Source: Chrysopilus asiliformis (Eukaryota > Arthropoda > Insecta > Diptera > Rhagionidae). Taken from it: a stretch of DNA of 64,000 nt. Of the stretch, positions 1 through 11,938 are shown one piece after another. The notes under the pieces are model-generated. The model was given only the letters and a program-made list of their open reading frames with translations, searched no databases and had not been told where the DNA came from. The position numbers and the translations under genes are program-made. The DNA lies in contig OZ035963.1 of NCBI GenBank assembly GCA_964034945.1, positions 48,944,032 to 49,008,031 of the forward strand, in the 5' to 3' direction. Position 1 is the first letter of the stretch. Every line of letters begins with the position of its first letter.

Positions 1-532
1 AGCTATAATTGCCAATCTGGCAATCATTGGAGACCCGTATGGTGATATTCGTATCAAAATTCGAACAGTTGTACCAAAATTCCACTTTGAAGTCAAACTT
101 TCCAATAAGATTTTTTAAAATTTATTCCAATCGGATTTTGATGTATGGGAGTTTTATGTAGAATCATATCCTAAATAACTTTTGTTCTTGGACTTTTTTG
201 ATAAGATGCACCGTTTTTGAGATATTCACAAAAAACGATTTCGTTCGGGTACCCCCCCTAATGGTCCATTTTTGCCCATTAACGAACTTAGCCTCGCATT
301 TTACGAAAAACGGATCCACGCAAAATTTCAAGTCTCTAGCTCAATCCGTGCGCCCGCAATCCGGGCCACAGACAGACGGACAGACAGACGGACGGACATG
401 CAAAAATTAATTATTTTTATCATTCTATACACGCTGGTGTAATTCATTTTTTTGTGCGATGACGGGATCTTGGCGTTACAAACGGTAAGTCAAAGTTAAT
501 ATACCCTTTGGTTTCACCATACGGGTATAAAA
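1..532 (+). repeat. ACCCGTATGGTGA-family element, copy 1 (cut by window start)
   Basis: The copy starts at AGCTATAATTGCCAATC near one end of the family and finishes at TTTCACCATACGGGTATAA. The motif ACCCGTATGGTGA near the left end is repeated inverted at the right end. A CAGACGGA-type tetranucleotide tract lies at about 369-398. There is no coding capacity; open frames here are translations of the repeat. Confidence 0.75.
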
Positions 533-2354
533 AATTAATTTCAGCTAATCCAAACATTTTTATTTTGACGTCTCTGTAGCAAGATATTTGTAGTGAGCAA
601 AACTGGTTCATATTGTGCACTCGGAAAGCTTTATTTAGCATGACCTATAATTGATTTAAGAAATTCAATCCATTGAACGTTCAAACTTTTTAGTGTCGCG
701 ATACACGATTAGAAAAACGTGTCGCGTCGATGTCGCCGTCTCAGCTCAAAGACGGAGACGCGTCTCGTTACACGATTGATGCCCTGAACTCACAAGCTTA
801 AGTGTTAGAAATGCCATTTTTCCTATCGCGTTTCCGAAATCAAAGCGATCGTTTTTCATTTTGATTGATACTTCCGAACTACCCCCCCCCCCCCTTTCAT
901 TTTTCTTCCCACAGGCTTTTTTGCGATTTTTTAGATGGAGTTGAATACCACCGTCGCATTATCCCCGACACACCCCCTCTCGATATGTATCTCGCTTATA
1001 TTTGGTAACGGGGGGTAGCAATATTTTAATTAGTTCTTAATTTCTCTATAAAAAAAATTTGTTTTCAATCCTATTGAAAAAAAAAATGTAGGACCCCTAC
1101 CTAATATTAAATAAATAACAAGCATTTCTGAAAAAAAAATGCCTAAAACCAATTTAATTTCCTAAAGCTTCTCTAAACGACGATCAAAAAACTGAAACTT
1201 TTTGCAAAGCGTTTCGTAAAGAACATGCCTTGTTAAGTAAAAAGAAAAGTAAATCTTTTGTGCTAAAAGCCTAAGTTCAGTTCATTCCTTTGTACTTTTC
1301 GACCGAAAAATCCTCGTTTTTATATTTCTTTGGAGCTTTCTTTTCAGGCAATTAAAAGGGGAGGCGAAACCAAGTTGTTTTCTGACAAAGACATAAAAAA
1401 AGAGCCGGGAAAAACTTTTAATTAGCTCGAGTTTAGTCAATGTTTTCGATTTTCCTTCTGGCAGACTTTTGAAGAGAAGGTGATGGCATTGCAGAAACAA
1501 AAAAAAACACCCTCGAAAATTACCGAAAACTGAGCGTAAAAAGGTTAAGATAAATCTTGTTATCTGGAAAGATTTTTACCTAGCTTGATTCAATGATGGG
1601 TATATCCCGGAGAAATCAGATAATGAAAATGAATCAATTTAATACAATTTCCTTAACCAAAATGATCTCTAATTAAATTTTAATTTAAATCAGTTGCCGC
1701 GTAGAATCCTAAATACTTGCAACCAATTTGAATAACTCCATATGACGAGTAGAAATCAGTTTAAAATTTAGATAAATTAAGAAAACTTGTAGTCAATTTG
1801 TTTGTTGTCGTCTTACCATAACCGAACTGTTCGCCTCTTCATGGGGACAGTAAATTTGATAACCAAAACTTAATTAGTTAAGTGCACAAGCAATTTACTG
1901 CATCACACAGCAATTCATATGAATATGTATTGTATGTGTGTGTGCAATTTGGATCCTTAGAAGATAGTTTCCTTGGAAAATGTCTTTCATAGCCAAAACT
2001 GTTTTCGGGGAAAACCACAAAACGTTCTCGTGGTGAAAGTTTAATGTAGCCAGACAAATCGTTAGTCATGGCTGTTGACCTATCTGGTATGCATTCTAAT
2101 GTCGCCTAAAGGATACCAAACAAAAATTAATATCTAATGTGAACAGCACATGACTTTCTTATACAAAATCTACGTTCCGGCGCCGCTTACACTATAACCC
2201 GGCAATATTAGTTTATAAAAGCAATTCGAAAAAATATGCACGAAGAGAAATAACAAGAAAGATTCCTACAAAAAATAGGAATATACAAGACAGTAAAGTT
2301 TTCTGGTAATACCTCCCAAACAAAAGCGGAATTCATGTCAAAGAGTTATTTTTA
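533..2354. other. Intergenic, no gene recognised
   Basis: AT-rich sequence with homopolymer runs (C-run at 883-895, G-run near 1011-1017). There is a GC-richer patch with several CGCG/GACG words at 696-783. No open frame has a recognisable family, and no clear terminal inverted repeat was found. Confidence 0.6.
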
Positions 2355-2806
<452 letters not shown>

Positions 2807-2894
2807 AAATTTATTTCTTTGTTTTTTTCTTTGAATTTTATCCTTAATCATTTTGTATTTGATTAGTTATGACTAAAAATCCAAAATGAAAAGT

Positions 2895-3310
2895 ATAATC
2901 ACATTAGCCTTACAGGATCTTCCGTTATCCTTACAGACTTCTTAATGTCAGAATCGGATTCGCTGATCCCAAAAACACCCAAATGAGATTTTTTTCCCGG
3001 AAAATTAGAGGAAAAGGGTAATCGCGTTATTCTTACAGGAGCTTTCGTTATCCTTACGGATTTTTTTAAAGCTAGAATCGGATTCAGCGACCTTAAAAAA
3101 CCCCCGGATGAGATTTTTTTTCCAGGAAATTTCAAGATAAGGATAATCACGATATCCTTGCAGGACCTTCCGTTATCCTTACGGACTTTTTAATACCAGA
3201 ATCGAAGGTAGCGACCCCAAAAACCCCCAGAATAGATTCTTTCCCGGAAAATTTGAGGAAAATGATAATAACTTTACCCTTACAGGACCTTCCCTTATCC
3301 TCACAAGAAC
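2895..3310. repeat. Degenerate ~115-130 bp tandem repeat, about 3.5 units
   Basis: Units begin near 2897, 3019, 3133 and 3265 with AATCRCRTTATCCTTACAGG-like text. Each contains CTTCCGTTATCCTTAC, then GAATCGGATTCRSYGA, then a C-rich AAAAACCCCC stretch. A single related unit follows the foldback element copy at 19,270-19,460, and short inverse pieces occur near 12,665 and 12,780. Confidence 0.7.
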
Positions 3311-4056
3311 GATATATATTGTATTCTCATCGGGTTGACGTATGTTTGCAAATTTTTTTGCATTTCAAGTCAATTGGATTTACATAGTTTTCCTGAAACT
3401 AAATATTACAGAAGAAAGTTTTGTGTTGATAACAACTGATATTTTTTGCTAACACTTTCATTTGAGACCCCATACCACGAGTAACTTAGTATAATTAATT
3501 TATACAACACAGCGCCGGACAGCCGCCATTTTGTTTTTCCTTTCAATGTAGGCGTATATACATTATGTATTGTTGCAAGAGTTACGGATGTGTACCAAAG
3601 TCCATAGAGGGATAAGGGATAAGGGACCAAAAAGTGCCCCCAGAGGTATAAGCTTGAAATTGTCTTCGCAATTGCAAAAACAAGTAGTTTTGTAGAAAAA
3701 AAATATAATTTTTTTTAACAAATTATAGCTCAGTAACGGGTTAACGGATTTTGATGGAAAAGAATGGCAATCTGTTCGTTGAGAGACCTAGTTTTTAAAA
3801 AAAACCACAGAACAAAAATTAAATGTGAAGAACCGTTAGAAAAATAATGTTTTGTTTTTAAAAAATTATAACTGTAACTTAACGGTCATTTATTCGTCAA
3901 AAATTCCCAAAAATTAATTTTTTTTTGTTCATTATGGCCTTTCAAGTCAATCGGATATGTGTCAAAATTCGGTTACAAGATTTGACCCGGAAAAACAGAC
4001 AGCAAACTAAATAAAAGCTTTTAAAAGAAATATGGTTTGGAAAGAAAAATCGAGTT
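3311..4056. repeat. Old repeat remnant
   Basis: The stretch around 3395-3440 (CCTGAAACTAAATATT then GAAAGTTTTGTGTTGAT) recurs at 7858-7895. The rest is AT-rich with phrases such as AAGTCAATCGGAT that are shared among repeats in this window. No coding signal is visible. Confidence 0.4.
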
Positions 4057-4060
4057 AACA

Positions 4061-4312
4061 CGTTGGCTACCATGTGAGTCACCGGTGTACACACACTATT
4101 GTCATTACCGTCAGTTTCTCAAGTTCCATGGTTGAGTGCAGTCGTTAAATTGAGCTTACTATACATTCCTATAGTTTCGATGTTCACCGGTGCCTCACAG
4201 TGTGCAAAAGTGAAATAAGAGTTTGAGTCACCGGTGACTCACAAAGTACAGAAATGATTTTTGCGTTTTTTCCCAGTGTATACTAGCGGAGTAAGCGTTT
4301 TTTTTTTGGCTG
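4061..4312. mobile_element. piggyBac-like MITE candidate (TTAA, CACGTTGGCTACC end)
   Basis: The left end is TTAA at 4057 followed by CACGTTGGCTACCATGTGAG. The right end has GGTAGCCAAC at 4303-4312, inverse to GTTGGCTACC. The right-hand TTAA is not intact. Inside are several copies of the TGAGTCACCGGTG word, including a perfect palindrome at 4223-4242. It has no coding capacity. The class assignment is by analogy with two clearer TTAA elements in this window. Confidence 0.45.
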
Positions 4313-5490
4313 GTAGCCAACAATGTTTGTCCGAATTTGCTAAAAAATATGGATTTTCAACACAAAATCATGGGATTTGAGTTTATTTCTCAAAATCCTT
4401 GTCTTCAGTACCCTACTAGGTCTTAAAAAGCTGGATTCAAAATTTCAGCTCAATCGGTAGATTGGTTTTCGAGTTAAAGCTTTTGAAAGCGAATGAGTAA
4501 AAAGGGCAAACTAGACCTCATCACTTTCCACTTCACTTTTCTTTTTATCGATTTCCTATCGTGTTCGGGAAAATCGCAAATATTATTCGATTTTTCCAAA
4601 TAATTTAAAACCTGTTTTTCCGGAACAAAAATGAATTTAACTTTCCGGCGACTTGTCCTAGAATCACTTCTTTTGCAACATTTTACATGATTTAATTATA
4701 CCGTTGGCTTACTTTAAAACCACCTTCCGAAAGTCATTGCTCTTGAACTTCAATTATTTACGAAAATCAATTTTACTTATTTCCCCAAATAAATAAAATC
4801 TACTGAAAAACATGAACTAAAGGGGACACACTTTAAACTTCTTTTTTTCATTTTGGTTGTCAGTTTTCGTAAGCATGGGAGTAAAATATCTGAAAGGATA
4901 TGGAAATGGTATACAATTCGCCAAAAAAGACGGCCGGCGGCGTGTAAACTGACGAAGTAGCAAAACTGTTTACGCAGGAGTATATTTCGACAATGATGAT
5001 GGATTTTCTCGTTTTTCGTCGCCGTCGTCGCGCTTTGACAAAATTAATTAAATAAATTGGTTGGTAGAAAATGAAATTAAGTTGAACACGACAAGCCGAT
5101 GACAACGATGGAAGAGATTTAGTGAAAAGTTCCCGAAAAAAAAGTGTTTTCCCCAAGTCTTTGAAACAGGACTTCGACATGATGAAATGTTTCCTTACAT
5201 TTTTCCTTGTCGCATTACAGTCAATCATTGTTATTAATTTTGTCGTCATAGGCATCTTTAAATCCGTATTTTAGGAGATTTTTTTTTCGTGGATTGATTG
5301 GCTCTCGTTACAATACTATGGTTATGGATGTCTCCATAAAATTTTTGCGCCTTTTCTAATGCTACAGACTTGAGTATAGTGAAGGAATGTCAAAAATGGA
5401 AATATTGCTTTAATTTATTTAGAAAGAATAAACTAAACTATTTCCTAGACTAATCTAATCATACTAATCATATCATATCATATCATATCA
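4313..5490. other. Intergenic, no gene recognised
   Basis: The sequence has mixed composition. A 131-codon open frame on the - strand (4860-5255) has no recognisable domain and no supporting features, so I do not call it. A short ATCAT pentanucleotide run ends the stretch at about 5468-5490. Confidence 0.55.
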
Positions 5491-6040
5491 TACTAATATA
5501 TAAACATAGCAAAAGCTATAATTGCCAATCTGGTAATCATTGGAGACCCGTATGGTGATATTTGTATCAAAATTCGAACAGTTGTACCAAAATTCCACTT
5601 TGAAGTCAAACTTTCCAAAAAGATTTTTTTTAAAATTATTCCAATCGGATTTTAATGTAAGGGTGTTTTATGTAGAATCAGATTCTAAATAACTTTTGTT
5701 CTTGCACTTTTTTAATAAAACGCACCGTTTTTGAGATATTCGCAAAAAACGTTTTCGTTCGTATGGGGGGTACCCCCCTAATGGTCCATTTTTGCTCATG
5801 AACGAACTTGGCCTGGCATTTTACAAAAAACGGATCTGCAAAAAATTTCAAGTCTCTAGCTCAATCCGTGGGACCGCAATCCGCGCCACAGACGGACGGA
5901 CGGACGGACATGCAAAATAAATTTTTTTTATTATTCTAAACACACTGGTATAATTCATTTTTGTGTGTGATGACGGGATCTTGGCGTTACAAACGGTAAG
6001 GCAAATCTAATATACCCTTTGGTTTCACCATACGGGTATA
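5491..6040 (+). repeat. ACCCGTATGGTGA-family element, copy 2
   Basis: A full-length-looking copy. It starts TACTAATATATAAACATA and GCAAAAGCTATAATTGCC, has the ACCCGTATGGTGA motif at about 5547, a GGACGGACGGAC tract at about 5893-5909, and ends CACCATACGGGTATAA. It directly abuts a Helitron-like copy at 6041. Confidence 0.75.
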
Positions 6041-6375
6041 AAGATGATTTGGTGTCTGTCTGTCTGTCTGTTCCTCTTTCACGCAAAAACGGCTGAACCG
6101 ATTGACTTGAAATTTAGCATGAGTGTCTGTGGTAGTTCTGGTTCCAACATAGGCATACGGATAAGAAGCGCGAGGGGTGGGGGGGAGTAAGGGGAGGGGG
6201 TAAAGTGATTTCGAAACTTAGTTTTTGCGCTATGTTACTCTTTCGCGGGGAAACTACTGAACCGATTGGCCTGAAATTTGGCATAGATATTCGTCGGGGG
6301 TCCAGCCCTAACAAAGACCCATTAAAAAGTAGCCCGAAAAGTAGCTTTTAGCCGGGCGAAGCCGGTAATGGGCAA
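6041..6375 (+). mobile_element. Helitron-like non-autonomous element, copy 1
   Basis: It begins with a GTCTGTCTGTCTGTTCCTC tract, then ACGGCTGAACCGATTGACTT. A second half restarts with ACTACTGAACCGATTGG, and the copy ends in a hairpin GCCGGGCGAAGCCGG. It shares this layout with copies at 17,263 and 21,541. The terminal CTAG is not intact in this copy. The Helitron class is inferred from the 3' hairpin-plus-CTAG form of the other copies. Confidence 0.5.
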
Positions 6376-6429
6376 TAACCTATTATTTCAAAATCTATTG
6401 TCAAATGTTTCCCGATATTTCTCAGTATA

Positions 6430-6620
6430 GATATAGATAGATAAATTAAACGCCCGGCCGGAGGCCGCGTATCATCGGGGGAGGGGGGGGATGGGTGAAC
6501 CGCGAAGCGGTTCGTGGCGCAGCCCTTAGTATTTTTATAAATTAAAAAAATAATAAAAATATGACAAAAAATCCGTCTTTCCCTTCATTTCATGAATTCC
6601 ACTTTTTTCGGTGGGGTATA
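6430..6620. other. GC-rich patch with a small hairpin
   Basis: The patch includes CGGCCGGAGGCCGCG, a long G-run at 6477-6490, and the inverted pair GAACCGCGAAGCGGTTC at 6497-6513. It resembles the terminal hairpins of non-autonomous elements, but no element boundary could be fixed. Confidence 0.35.
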
Positions 6621-6700
6621 AATCGAAGGGTCAGGGGCGAAACCCTATCATGCTATATATTTTTGGAATGTACTCTTCAATACCTATCATTTGAAGTATC

Positions 6701-7036
6701 ACACGGTGAGTCATATTAGGCCCTATCACAGAATCCGATACGAATGGTTTGGATCGTAAACTCAATGTTGTTGTTAGTGTTGTATACCAACAACAACATT
6801 GAGTTTACGATCCGAACCATTCGTATCGGATTCTGTGATAGGGCCTTTTAAAAAATTTATAAAGGTAAAATATGTGGTGAATAGGATTTCACATAAGTCA
6901 TCCATACATCAAAATCCAATCGGACCACTCCTTTCCCCTCTCTTCCATACAAATGGATTTTTTTAAATAAATATTTTGTCTATTATATAGTATTTGACGA
7001 TTGGCCCCTGGCAATTGTAGCTTTTTTTATGTTTTT
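6701..7036 (-). repeat. Divergent ACCCGTATGGTGA-family fragment carrying the hairpin MITE
   Basis: This matches the repeat at 13,160-13,366: CGGTGAGTCATATTA, then ATCCAATCGGACCACTC, then GACGATTGGCCCCTGGCAAT, ending in a TTTTATGTTT tail. The hairpin element splits it near its left end. Confidence 0.6.
6719..6845. mobile_element. Near-perfect hairpin MITE
   Basis: The 59-bp arms (6719-6777 and 6787-6845) are inverse copies with about two mismatches around a 9-nt loop. The ends are GGCCCTATCACAGAATCC and its inverse. The flank reads CATATTA on the left and TTTTAAAAAATTT on the right. A related uninterrupted sequence at 13,170-13,190 reads CATATTAAAAAATTTATAAA. This supports insertion with a TTA duplication (with two extra T). 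Confidence 0.8.
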
Positions 7037-7155
7037 AAAAGGATTTTCGTCACTGAATAGGTCGTGTCTTAAATAAATTTACGGTCCACTTAAGGTGAGT
7101 CCTTGTAACCGCTCTCCTGCTATCTCTTCATCTGCTGAAGTAATTTTTATCAGAA

Positions 7156-7735
7156 AACATAACAAAAGCTATAATTGCCAATATGGCAATCATGGTGATA
7201 TTCGTATCAAAATTCGAACAGTTATACCAAAATTCCACTTTGAAGTCAAACTTTCCAATAAGATTTTTTAAAATTTATTCCAATCGGATTTTGATGTATG
7301 GGAGTTTTATGTAGAATCATATCCTAAATAACTTTTGTTCTTGGACTTTTTTGATAAGATGCACCGTTTTTGAGATATTCAGAAAAAACGATTTCGTTCG
7401 TATGGGGGGTACCCCCCGTAATGGTCCATTTTTGTCCATTAACGAACTTAGCCTCGCATTTTACGAAAAACGGATCTGTGCAAACTTTCAAGTCTCTAGC
7501 TCAATCCGTGCGCCCGCAATCCGCGCCACAGACAGACGGACAGACGGACAGACAGACAGACAGACGGACAGACAGACGGACAGACAGACAGACGGACGGA
7601 CATGCAGAAATTAAATATTTTTATCATTCTAAACACACTGGTGTAATTCATTTTTTTGTGCGATGACGGGATCTTGGCGTTACAAACGGTAAGGCAAAGT
7701 TAATATACCCTTTGGTTTCACCATACGGGTATAAA
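7156..7735 (+). repeat. ACCCGTATGGTGA-family element, copy 3
   Basis: It begins AACATAACAAAAGCTATAAT and ends CACCATACGGGTATAAAAA. It has the longest internal CAGACGGA tetranucleotide tract, at about 7529-7603. It is close in sequence to copy 1, including GCACCGTTTTTGAGATATTC. A short deletion removes the left ACCCGT motif. Confidence 0.75.
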
Positions 7736-7905
7736 AACGCATATAACCAAATTCAAAGAAAACAAAATTTTCAGCATTTTTCCTTTAACGGGTTTTCTTA
7801 ACGGGTCTCGAGATATTTAGAGATATTTTGAAAATAGTTTTTACCAATATTTTTCCTGAAACTAAATATTTGAGAGGAAAGTTTTGTGTTGATCACAACT
7901 ATTAA

Positions 7906-8667
7906 CACATTGCGTGCCAAGCTGATTTTTATCAAAGTGAATCTTCAAAACTTTATTTTTAGTACCAGGAAGACCGAGCCATGCTCGGCGAGCTCAAAAT
8001 CCTAATTTTGGTGATTTTTGGGGAAAAACTAAATTCACATTATCTTTACACAGCTTTTCCAGAGTTTTTAAATTCCCGACCTGGAAAGCTAGAACTAAAA
8101 CTAACGCGCGATAACAAAATTTCATAGAAATCGGTTGAGTGGTTATTGAGTAATCGCTGTCACCGTTTTTTGAAACCTTTTGAGACACTAGGTGAGGGTT
8201 ATCGAGGGAAGGGAAAAGTCAGGTTTGTAGTGGAAAAATCGAAAGCCCTCAGCCCCCTCAGTAATACTGTAAAGTTTCATTAAAATCGGACCACCCAATT
8301 CGAAGATAACAGGCGAGGGGTATCGAAGGGGAATTTTCTCAGGGGTGAGACCTATCTAGATCGATTTCTTGTCCCCGAAAATCCCTAACCACCAAGTTTC
8401 GTGAAAATCGTTTGGCGGGTTTTCGAGATCGTTTGTGCAGACAGACAGACATTCCTCGTATTATATTATGTATAGGATTCCTTTCAGTACTTTCAGAGCT
8501 ATTTCCGAAAACCAACTATAAGAAAACATTTGCCAAAGGCTACTGGTTAATAATATGCCACTACATTTCCATTCAACATTATCCAGAAGTGAAATTTTTT
8601 ATTTTTTTTTTTGTTTTTATTCATCTGTAGCCGTCATACACATATGTATGACGTGGCACGAAATGTG
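7906..8667. mobile_element. piggyBac-like element remnant with TTAA on both sides
   Basis: TTAA at 7902-7905 is followed by CACATTGCGTGCCA. The right end is TGGCACGAAATGTG followed by TTAA at 8668-8671, the inverse with one mismatch. TTAA target duplications are characteristic of piggyBac elements. No transposase frame is visible, and a second repeat (8,230-8,480) lies within it. Confidence 0.65.
8230..8480 (-). repeat. Degenerate element of the Helitron-like type, reverse orientation
   Basis: On the - strand this reads a GTCTGTCTGTCTG tract, then text about closing hits such as ATTTTCACGAAACTTGG, then GGTGGTCCGATTTTAATG. This matches the layout of the + strand copies (tetranucleotide start, then ACCGATTT phrases). 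The boundaries are unclear. Confidence 0.35.
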
Positions 8668-8671
8668 TTAA

Positions 8672-9898
8672 TGAGTTATTTAAAAAATACTTTAGCATGG
8701 CAAGAACGTGTCTACATGTTTTTGTTGCACTGTTGGACATATTCACAGCCAATTTCCTTGTTCAACACGCATTCGAGTTGTAAGACAGGTAACTGAATGT
8801 AACTTTAATAAATGATACCTTAAGAATTTGGTCGATTATAATTCGTACGGCTTTCTTGTTAATTACTAATTAAATAGTATCACGCTAATACCACATCCCA
8901 TCAAACCCTACCCGGTGTAGCTTCAAAGCATGTTGTCCTAATCACTAAGCCATGATCTTAAGAAAGTATCATTTTTTATGCCTCTTTCACCATTGAACAT
9001 TTGAAATTCCCTTACAAAACGGTAGATCTCAGCTTTTAACTCTTGGTTATTTGTTTTAATAGACACGGAGACGTGCAACACGATACGAAACATTTCAATT
9101 ATGATAATAGGCCGTGTATACAACGCGTCTCGCCCCCCACCTCCGGCTAGATAAACGTCTTAACACCAGCAGAAACAAAGCCCCATCGCCGCCCCTTTTC
9201 GCAACGCCCCGTGTGAAATTCAAACCACTATCCTTAGAAATTTATTGTCGGCGACGATCCGAACAAGAATTCTAGCGCCATCGACTAAACATTTGGGAGA
9301 AACTTTAGGGGGTTTAATTTGTGTCTAATGTAGTCAGCCAGGACTTGTAATGCTAGGGATATTATTTGGTTATTCATGCAAATTGGACATTAAGCTGTTG
9401 TGACTTCTAATCCCATTTTAGCGGTTGTCCTGGGAGCGAAATGAACCCGAACGGATACGAAGGCAACTCTAAGTAAGCTTCCACATAACAATCATGCAAT
9501 TTAAAATATTTAAAATATCTACTATTATGTGAGAAATAATGGGAGGTTAGTGGGTGTGCAATTACAGTACCTACCCTTTGGCTTCATAGCACTTTTCGAT
9601 GTTGGATTTTAGAAAAAGAAAAGCGAAACACTTTGGCTGCCATCGTTTTTACGTGGGGTTAATAATAGCTAGTGAGGTTACACGATTTAGCGTCAAACAG
9701 GTTGTTTCAGGTAAAGGGTGCCAAAGTAATTTTCTGCTGTTTCCCACCTATCATCTCGCTGGGGGGAATCACGGAATACTCCTTGGCACTTAGCCGGATG
9801 GCTATTATACTTTAAAAGTAGCACATAAATGGGTTATTTGCATTTGAAACGTTTTTTTTTTGCTGTGCTTCCATTTAATGAACTTTTCTCTTACCCCT
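8672..9898. other. Intergenic, no protein gene recognised
   Basis: Apart from the tRNA-like segment at 8886-8958, nothing was recognised. GC is higher around 9120-9260, without a coherent open frame. Confidence 0.5.
8886..8958 (-). repeat. tRNA-like segment, probably the head of a SINE or a tRNA pseudogene
   Basis: The - strand contains TGGCTTAGTGATTAGG, a good pol III A-box. About 30 bp further is GGGTTTGATGGGATG, a degenerate B-box. The anticodon and acceptor stems do not fold convincingly, so a functional tRNA is unlikely. Confidence 0.4.
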
Positions 9899-10015
9899 AA
9901 TTTATTCACTAGGAGTTAAGCCGAGTTAGTGAGTTAAGGGAGTTAGCTAGCCTTATTTTCCATGTTAAAGGTGAGTTAAGGGAGTTAAGGCGATTTAACT
10001 CCTAGTGAATAAATT
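9899..10015. mobile_element. Short foldback MITE
   Basis: The arms AATTTATTCACTAGGAGTTA and its inverse TAACTCCTAGTGAATAAATT flank a core of repeated GAGTTAAGGGAGTTA words. It is 117 bp with no coding content. No clear target duplication was identified. Confidence 0.7.
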
Positions 10016-10309
10016 GGCCGTTAATAGTAAAAACACATTTATGTAAAAAGAACATGTAATTAAGCCAATGTTCATCTGGTTTATGTTGGCCTTTTTCCGT
10101 TCTTTTCAACAATTTCGTGATGGTTGCGCATTTCAAATACGGTGTACGATATTATGATTAATATTTGCTAAATGTTGCTTTAAAATATTCAAACCAATTC
10201 ATTTGATGGGATTTATTATTAATAGAGGTCAAATGGTAAAAGATTACATCTCTTATCGAAATTAGTTTGATTGCGCGGCATTTATGTTGTACCATCAGTG
10301 AATCTAATG

Positions 10310-11515
10310 ATCCTATACAGGGACGGGAAACGAAATAAAAAATCGTAACGTTATTCATTTCGTTACGTAACGAAATCGAACTTTTATTTCGTTACGTTAT
10401 TTCGTTTTGTAACGATAAAAAATTTCATTTCGTTACGTTATAACGTTATATTTCGTTACACATTGTATGGAAACTGAAAACAAAAAAACGCACTTTAATA
10501 ATAGTTTGTCACAAAGTAATTCAGTTCAGTTTCCATAAAAATAAATTCTATAAAAAATAATAAAACTTAGCAAAAAGAAAATACAAATAAAAACAAAAAA
10601 AAATAAAATAGTGATTACTAAATTAAAAAATCGACATTTTGGTCAATATCAAAGATATAGAATTTTAGGCTATTTTGACGTCGCTGATTCTGAGTCGCAC
10701 TTAGCTTTCGCGAAATTCACTCTACTTCTGGAGTTCCTAAAAAGAAAATATTTTCGATACCAACAAAGTTGCTTGAAAGATTTCCTTTTTCGTATCTCCA
10801 GAAATAGAGGGAATCGGGCCAAAACAAAATCCGATTTATGTAAGGGCCACACCTATCAGTTTTCCATCAGTCGCGACTGTTACGGTACTCGTCAGTTTTC
10901 CATCAGTTTTTTACATCCAGTTAAGCGTTCACATCTATCAGTTGCGACTGACAGTTTTTTGTCAAAATTTTCCATTAATTTTGATTGTAAAGTTCAAAAA
11001 ATACCGGTGGATAATAAAGACAGAGTGTGTGTTGTGTATGCATTATTATTGCATTAAGTTCAAAAAATAATATTTGGTTCTATTCTAATGCTATACGACT
11101 GACGCGACTAACGCGAACGTTCACACCAATCAGTTTCCCATCAATTTCCCAAAAACTGATGGAAAACTGATAGATGTGACCCCTACATTAGAATCAAAAT
11201 ACGATTAAAAATACTACTCCAATATTTTTAATTATATTTGATGCAGGTGGCAGGTCTGTGGGGTTATACTTGATGAACTTTTGTGGAAAATTTCACAAAA
11301 ATATAATATTGAACAAAACAAGGAAAAATTAATAAATAACGAAAAAACGTAATATTTTTTTTCGTTTTTCGTTACGTTTTTCGTTATTGTAACGGAATTT
11401 AATTTCTATAACGTTATAACGTAATTATGAAGAAATAGCCCGAAAATCATTTCGTTATTTCGTTATTTCGTTATTTCGTTACGTTACGATAACGTTTCCC
11501 ATCCCTGATCCTATA
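10310..11515. mobile_element. hAT-type non-autonomous transposon with 8-bp target duplication
   Basis: The element spans 10318-11507 (1,190 bp). It starts CAGGGACGGGAAACG and ends CGTTTCCCATCCCTG, inverse with one mismatch. It is flanked on both sides by the identical octamer ATCCTATA (10310-10317 and 11508-11515). An 8-bp duplication with CAGGG ends is typical of hAT elements. The subterminal regions are full of CGTTACGTAACGAAA / TTTCGTTACGTTA repeats on both sides, probable transposase-binding repeats. No transposase is encoded; the 148-codon frame at 10611 is not recognisable. Confidence 0.85.
10836..11190. mobile_element. MITE nested in the hAT-type element, TTA target duplication
   Basis: The element spans 10839-11187. 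The ends TGTAAGGGCCACACCTATCA and the inverse of TGTAGGGGTCACATCTATCA continue into CAGTTTTCCATCAG. The flanks are TTA on both sides. The 3-bp TTA duplication fits PIF/Harbinger-type elements, but the class is inferred. Internal CAGTCGCGACTG and further CAGTTTYCCATCA copies occur. Confidence 0.75.
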
Positions 11516-11757
11516 TGAAATGTTTTTCAGCAAATATAATTTCTTAGTTTGCATTGGAATAGTGACAGACCGGTAATGGTTTAAAACGTTTAAATTGTGG
11601 TTCTCTAGAAGAGTGTAACGAAATTTAATAGAGTTTTTGAAGGTATTCTTTTCTAATTAAGATAAAGACTTGAAATTTTAGGAGTGTTTTTCGTAAAAAT
11701 TAAGAAAAGTTCATAAATAGGCAATACCGCAAAAAAAAACAAATTTCCGTATGGATT

Positions 11758-11907
11758 ATTATACCCGTATGGTGAAACCAAAGGGTATATTAACTTTGCC
11801 TTACCGTTTGTAACGCCAAGATCTCGTCATCGCACACAAAAATGAATTACACCAGTGTGTTTAGAATGATGAAAAAAGTTGAATTTAGCATGTCCGTCCG
11901 TCCGTCC

Positions 11908-11938
<31 letters not shown>

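Noticed and set aside
198..410. Small open frames ending in TDGQTDGRT-like repeats (also near 7351, 11827, 12849)
   Set aside because: They recur in every copy of the ACCCGTATGGTGA family and depend on the tetranucleotide tract. They are repeat sequence, not a gene family.
4860..5255. 131-codon open frame on the - strand
   Set aside because: No recognisable domain, no supporting neighbours, and biased basic and hydrophobic patches consistent with translation of AT-rich DNA.
10611..11057. 148-codon open frame on the + strand
   Set aside because: It lies within the non-autonomous hAT-type element and crosses the border of the nested MITE. It does not resemble a transposase.
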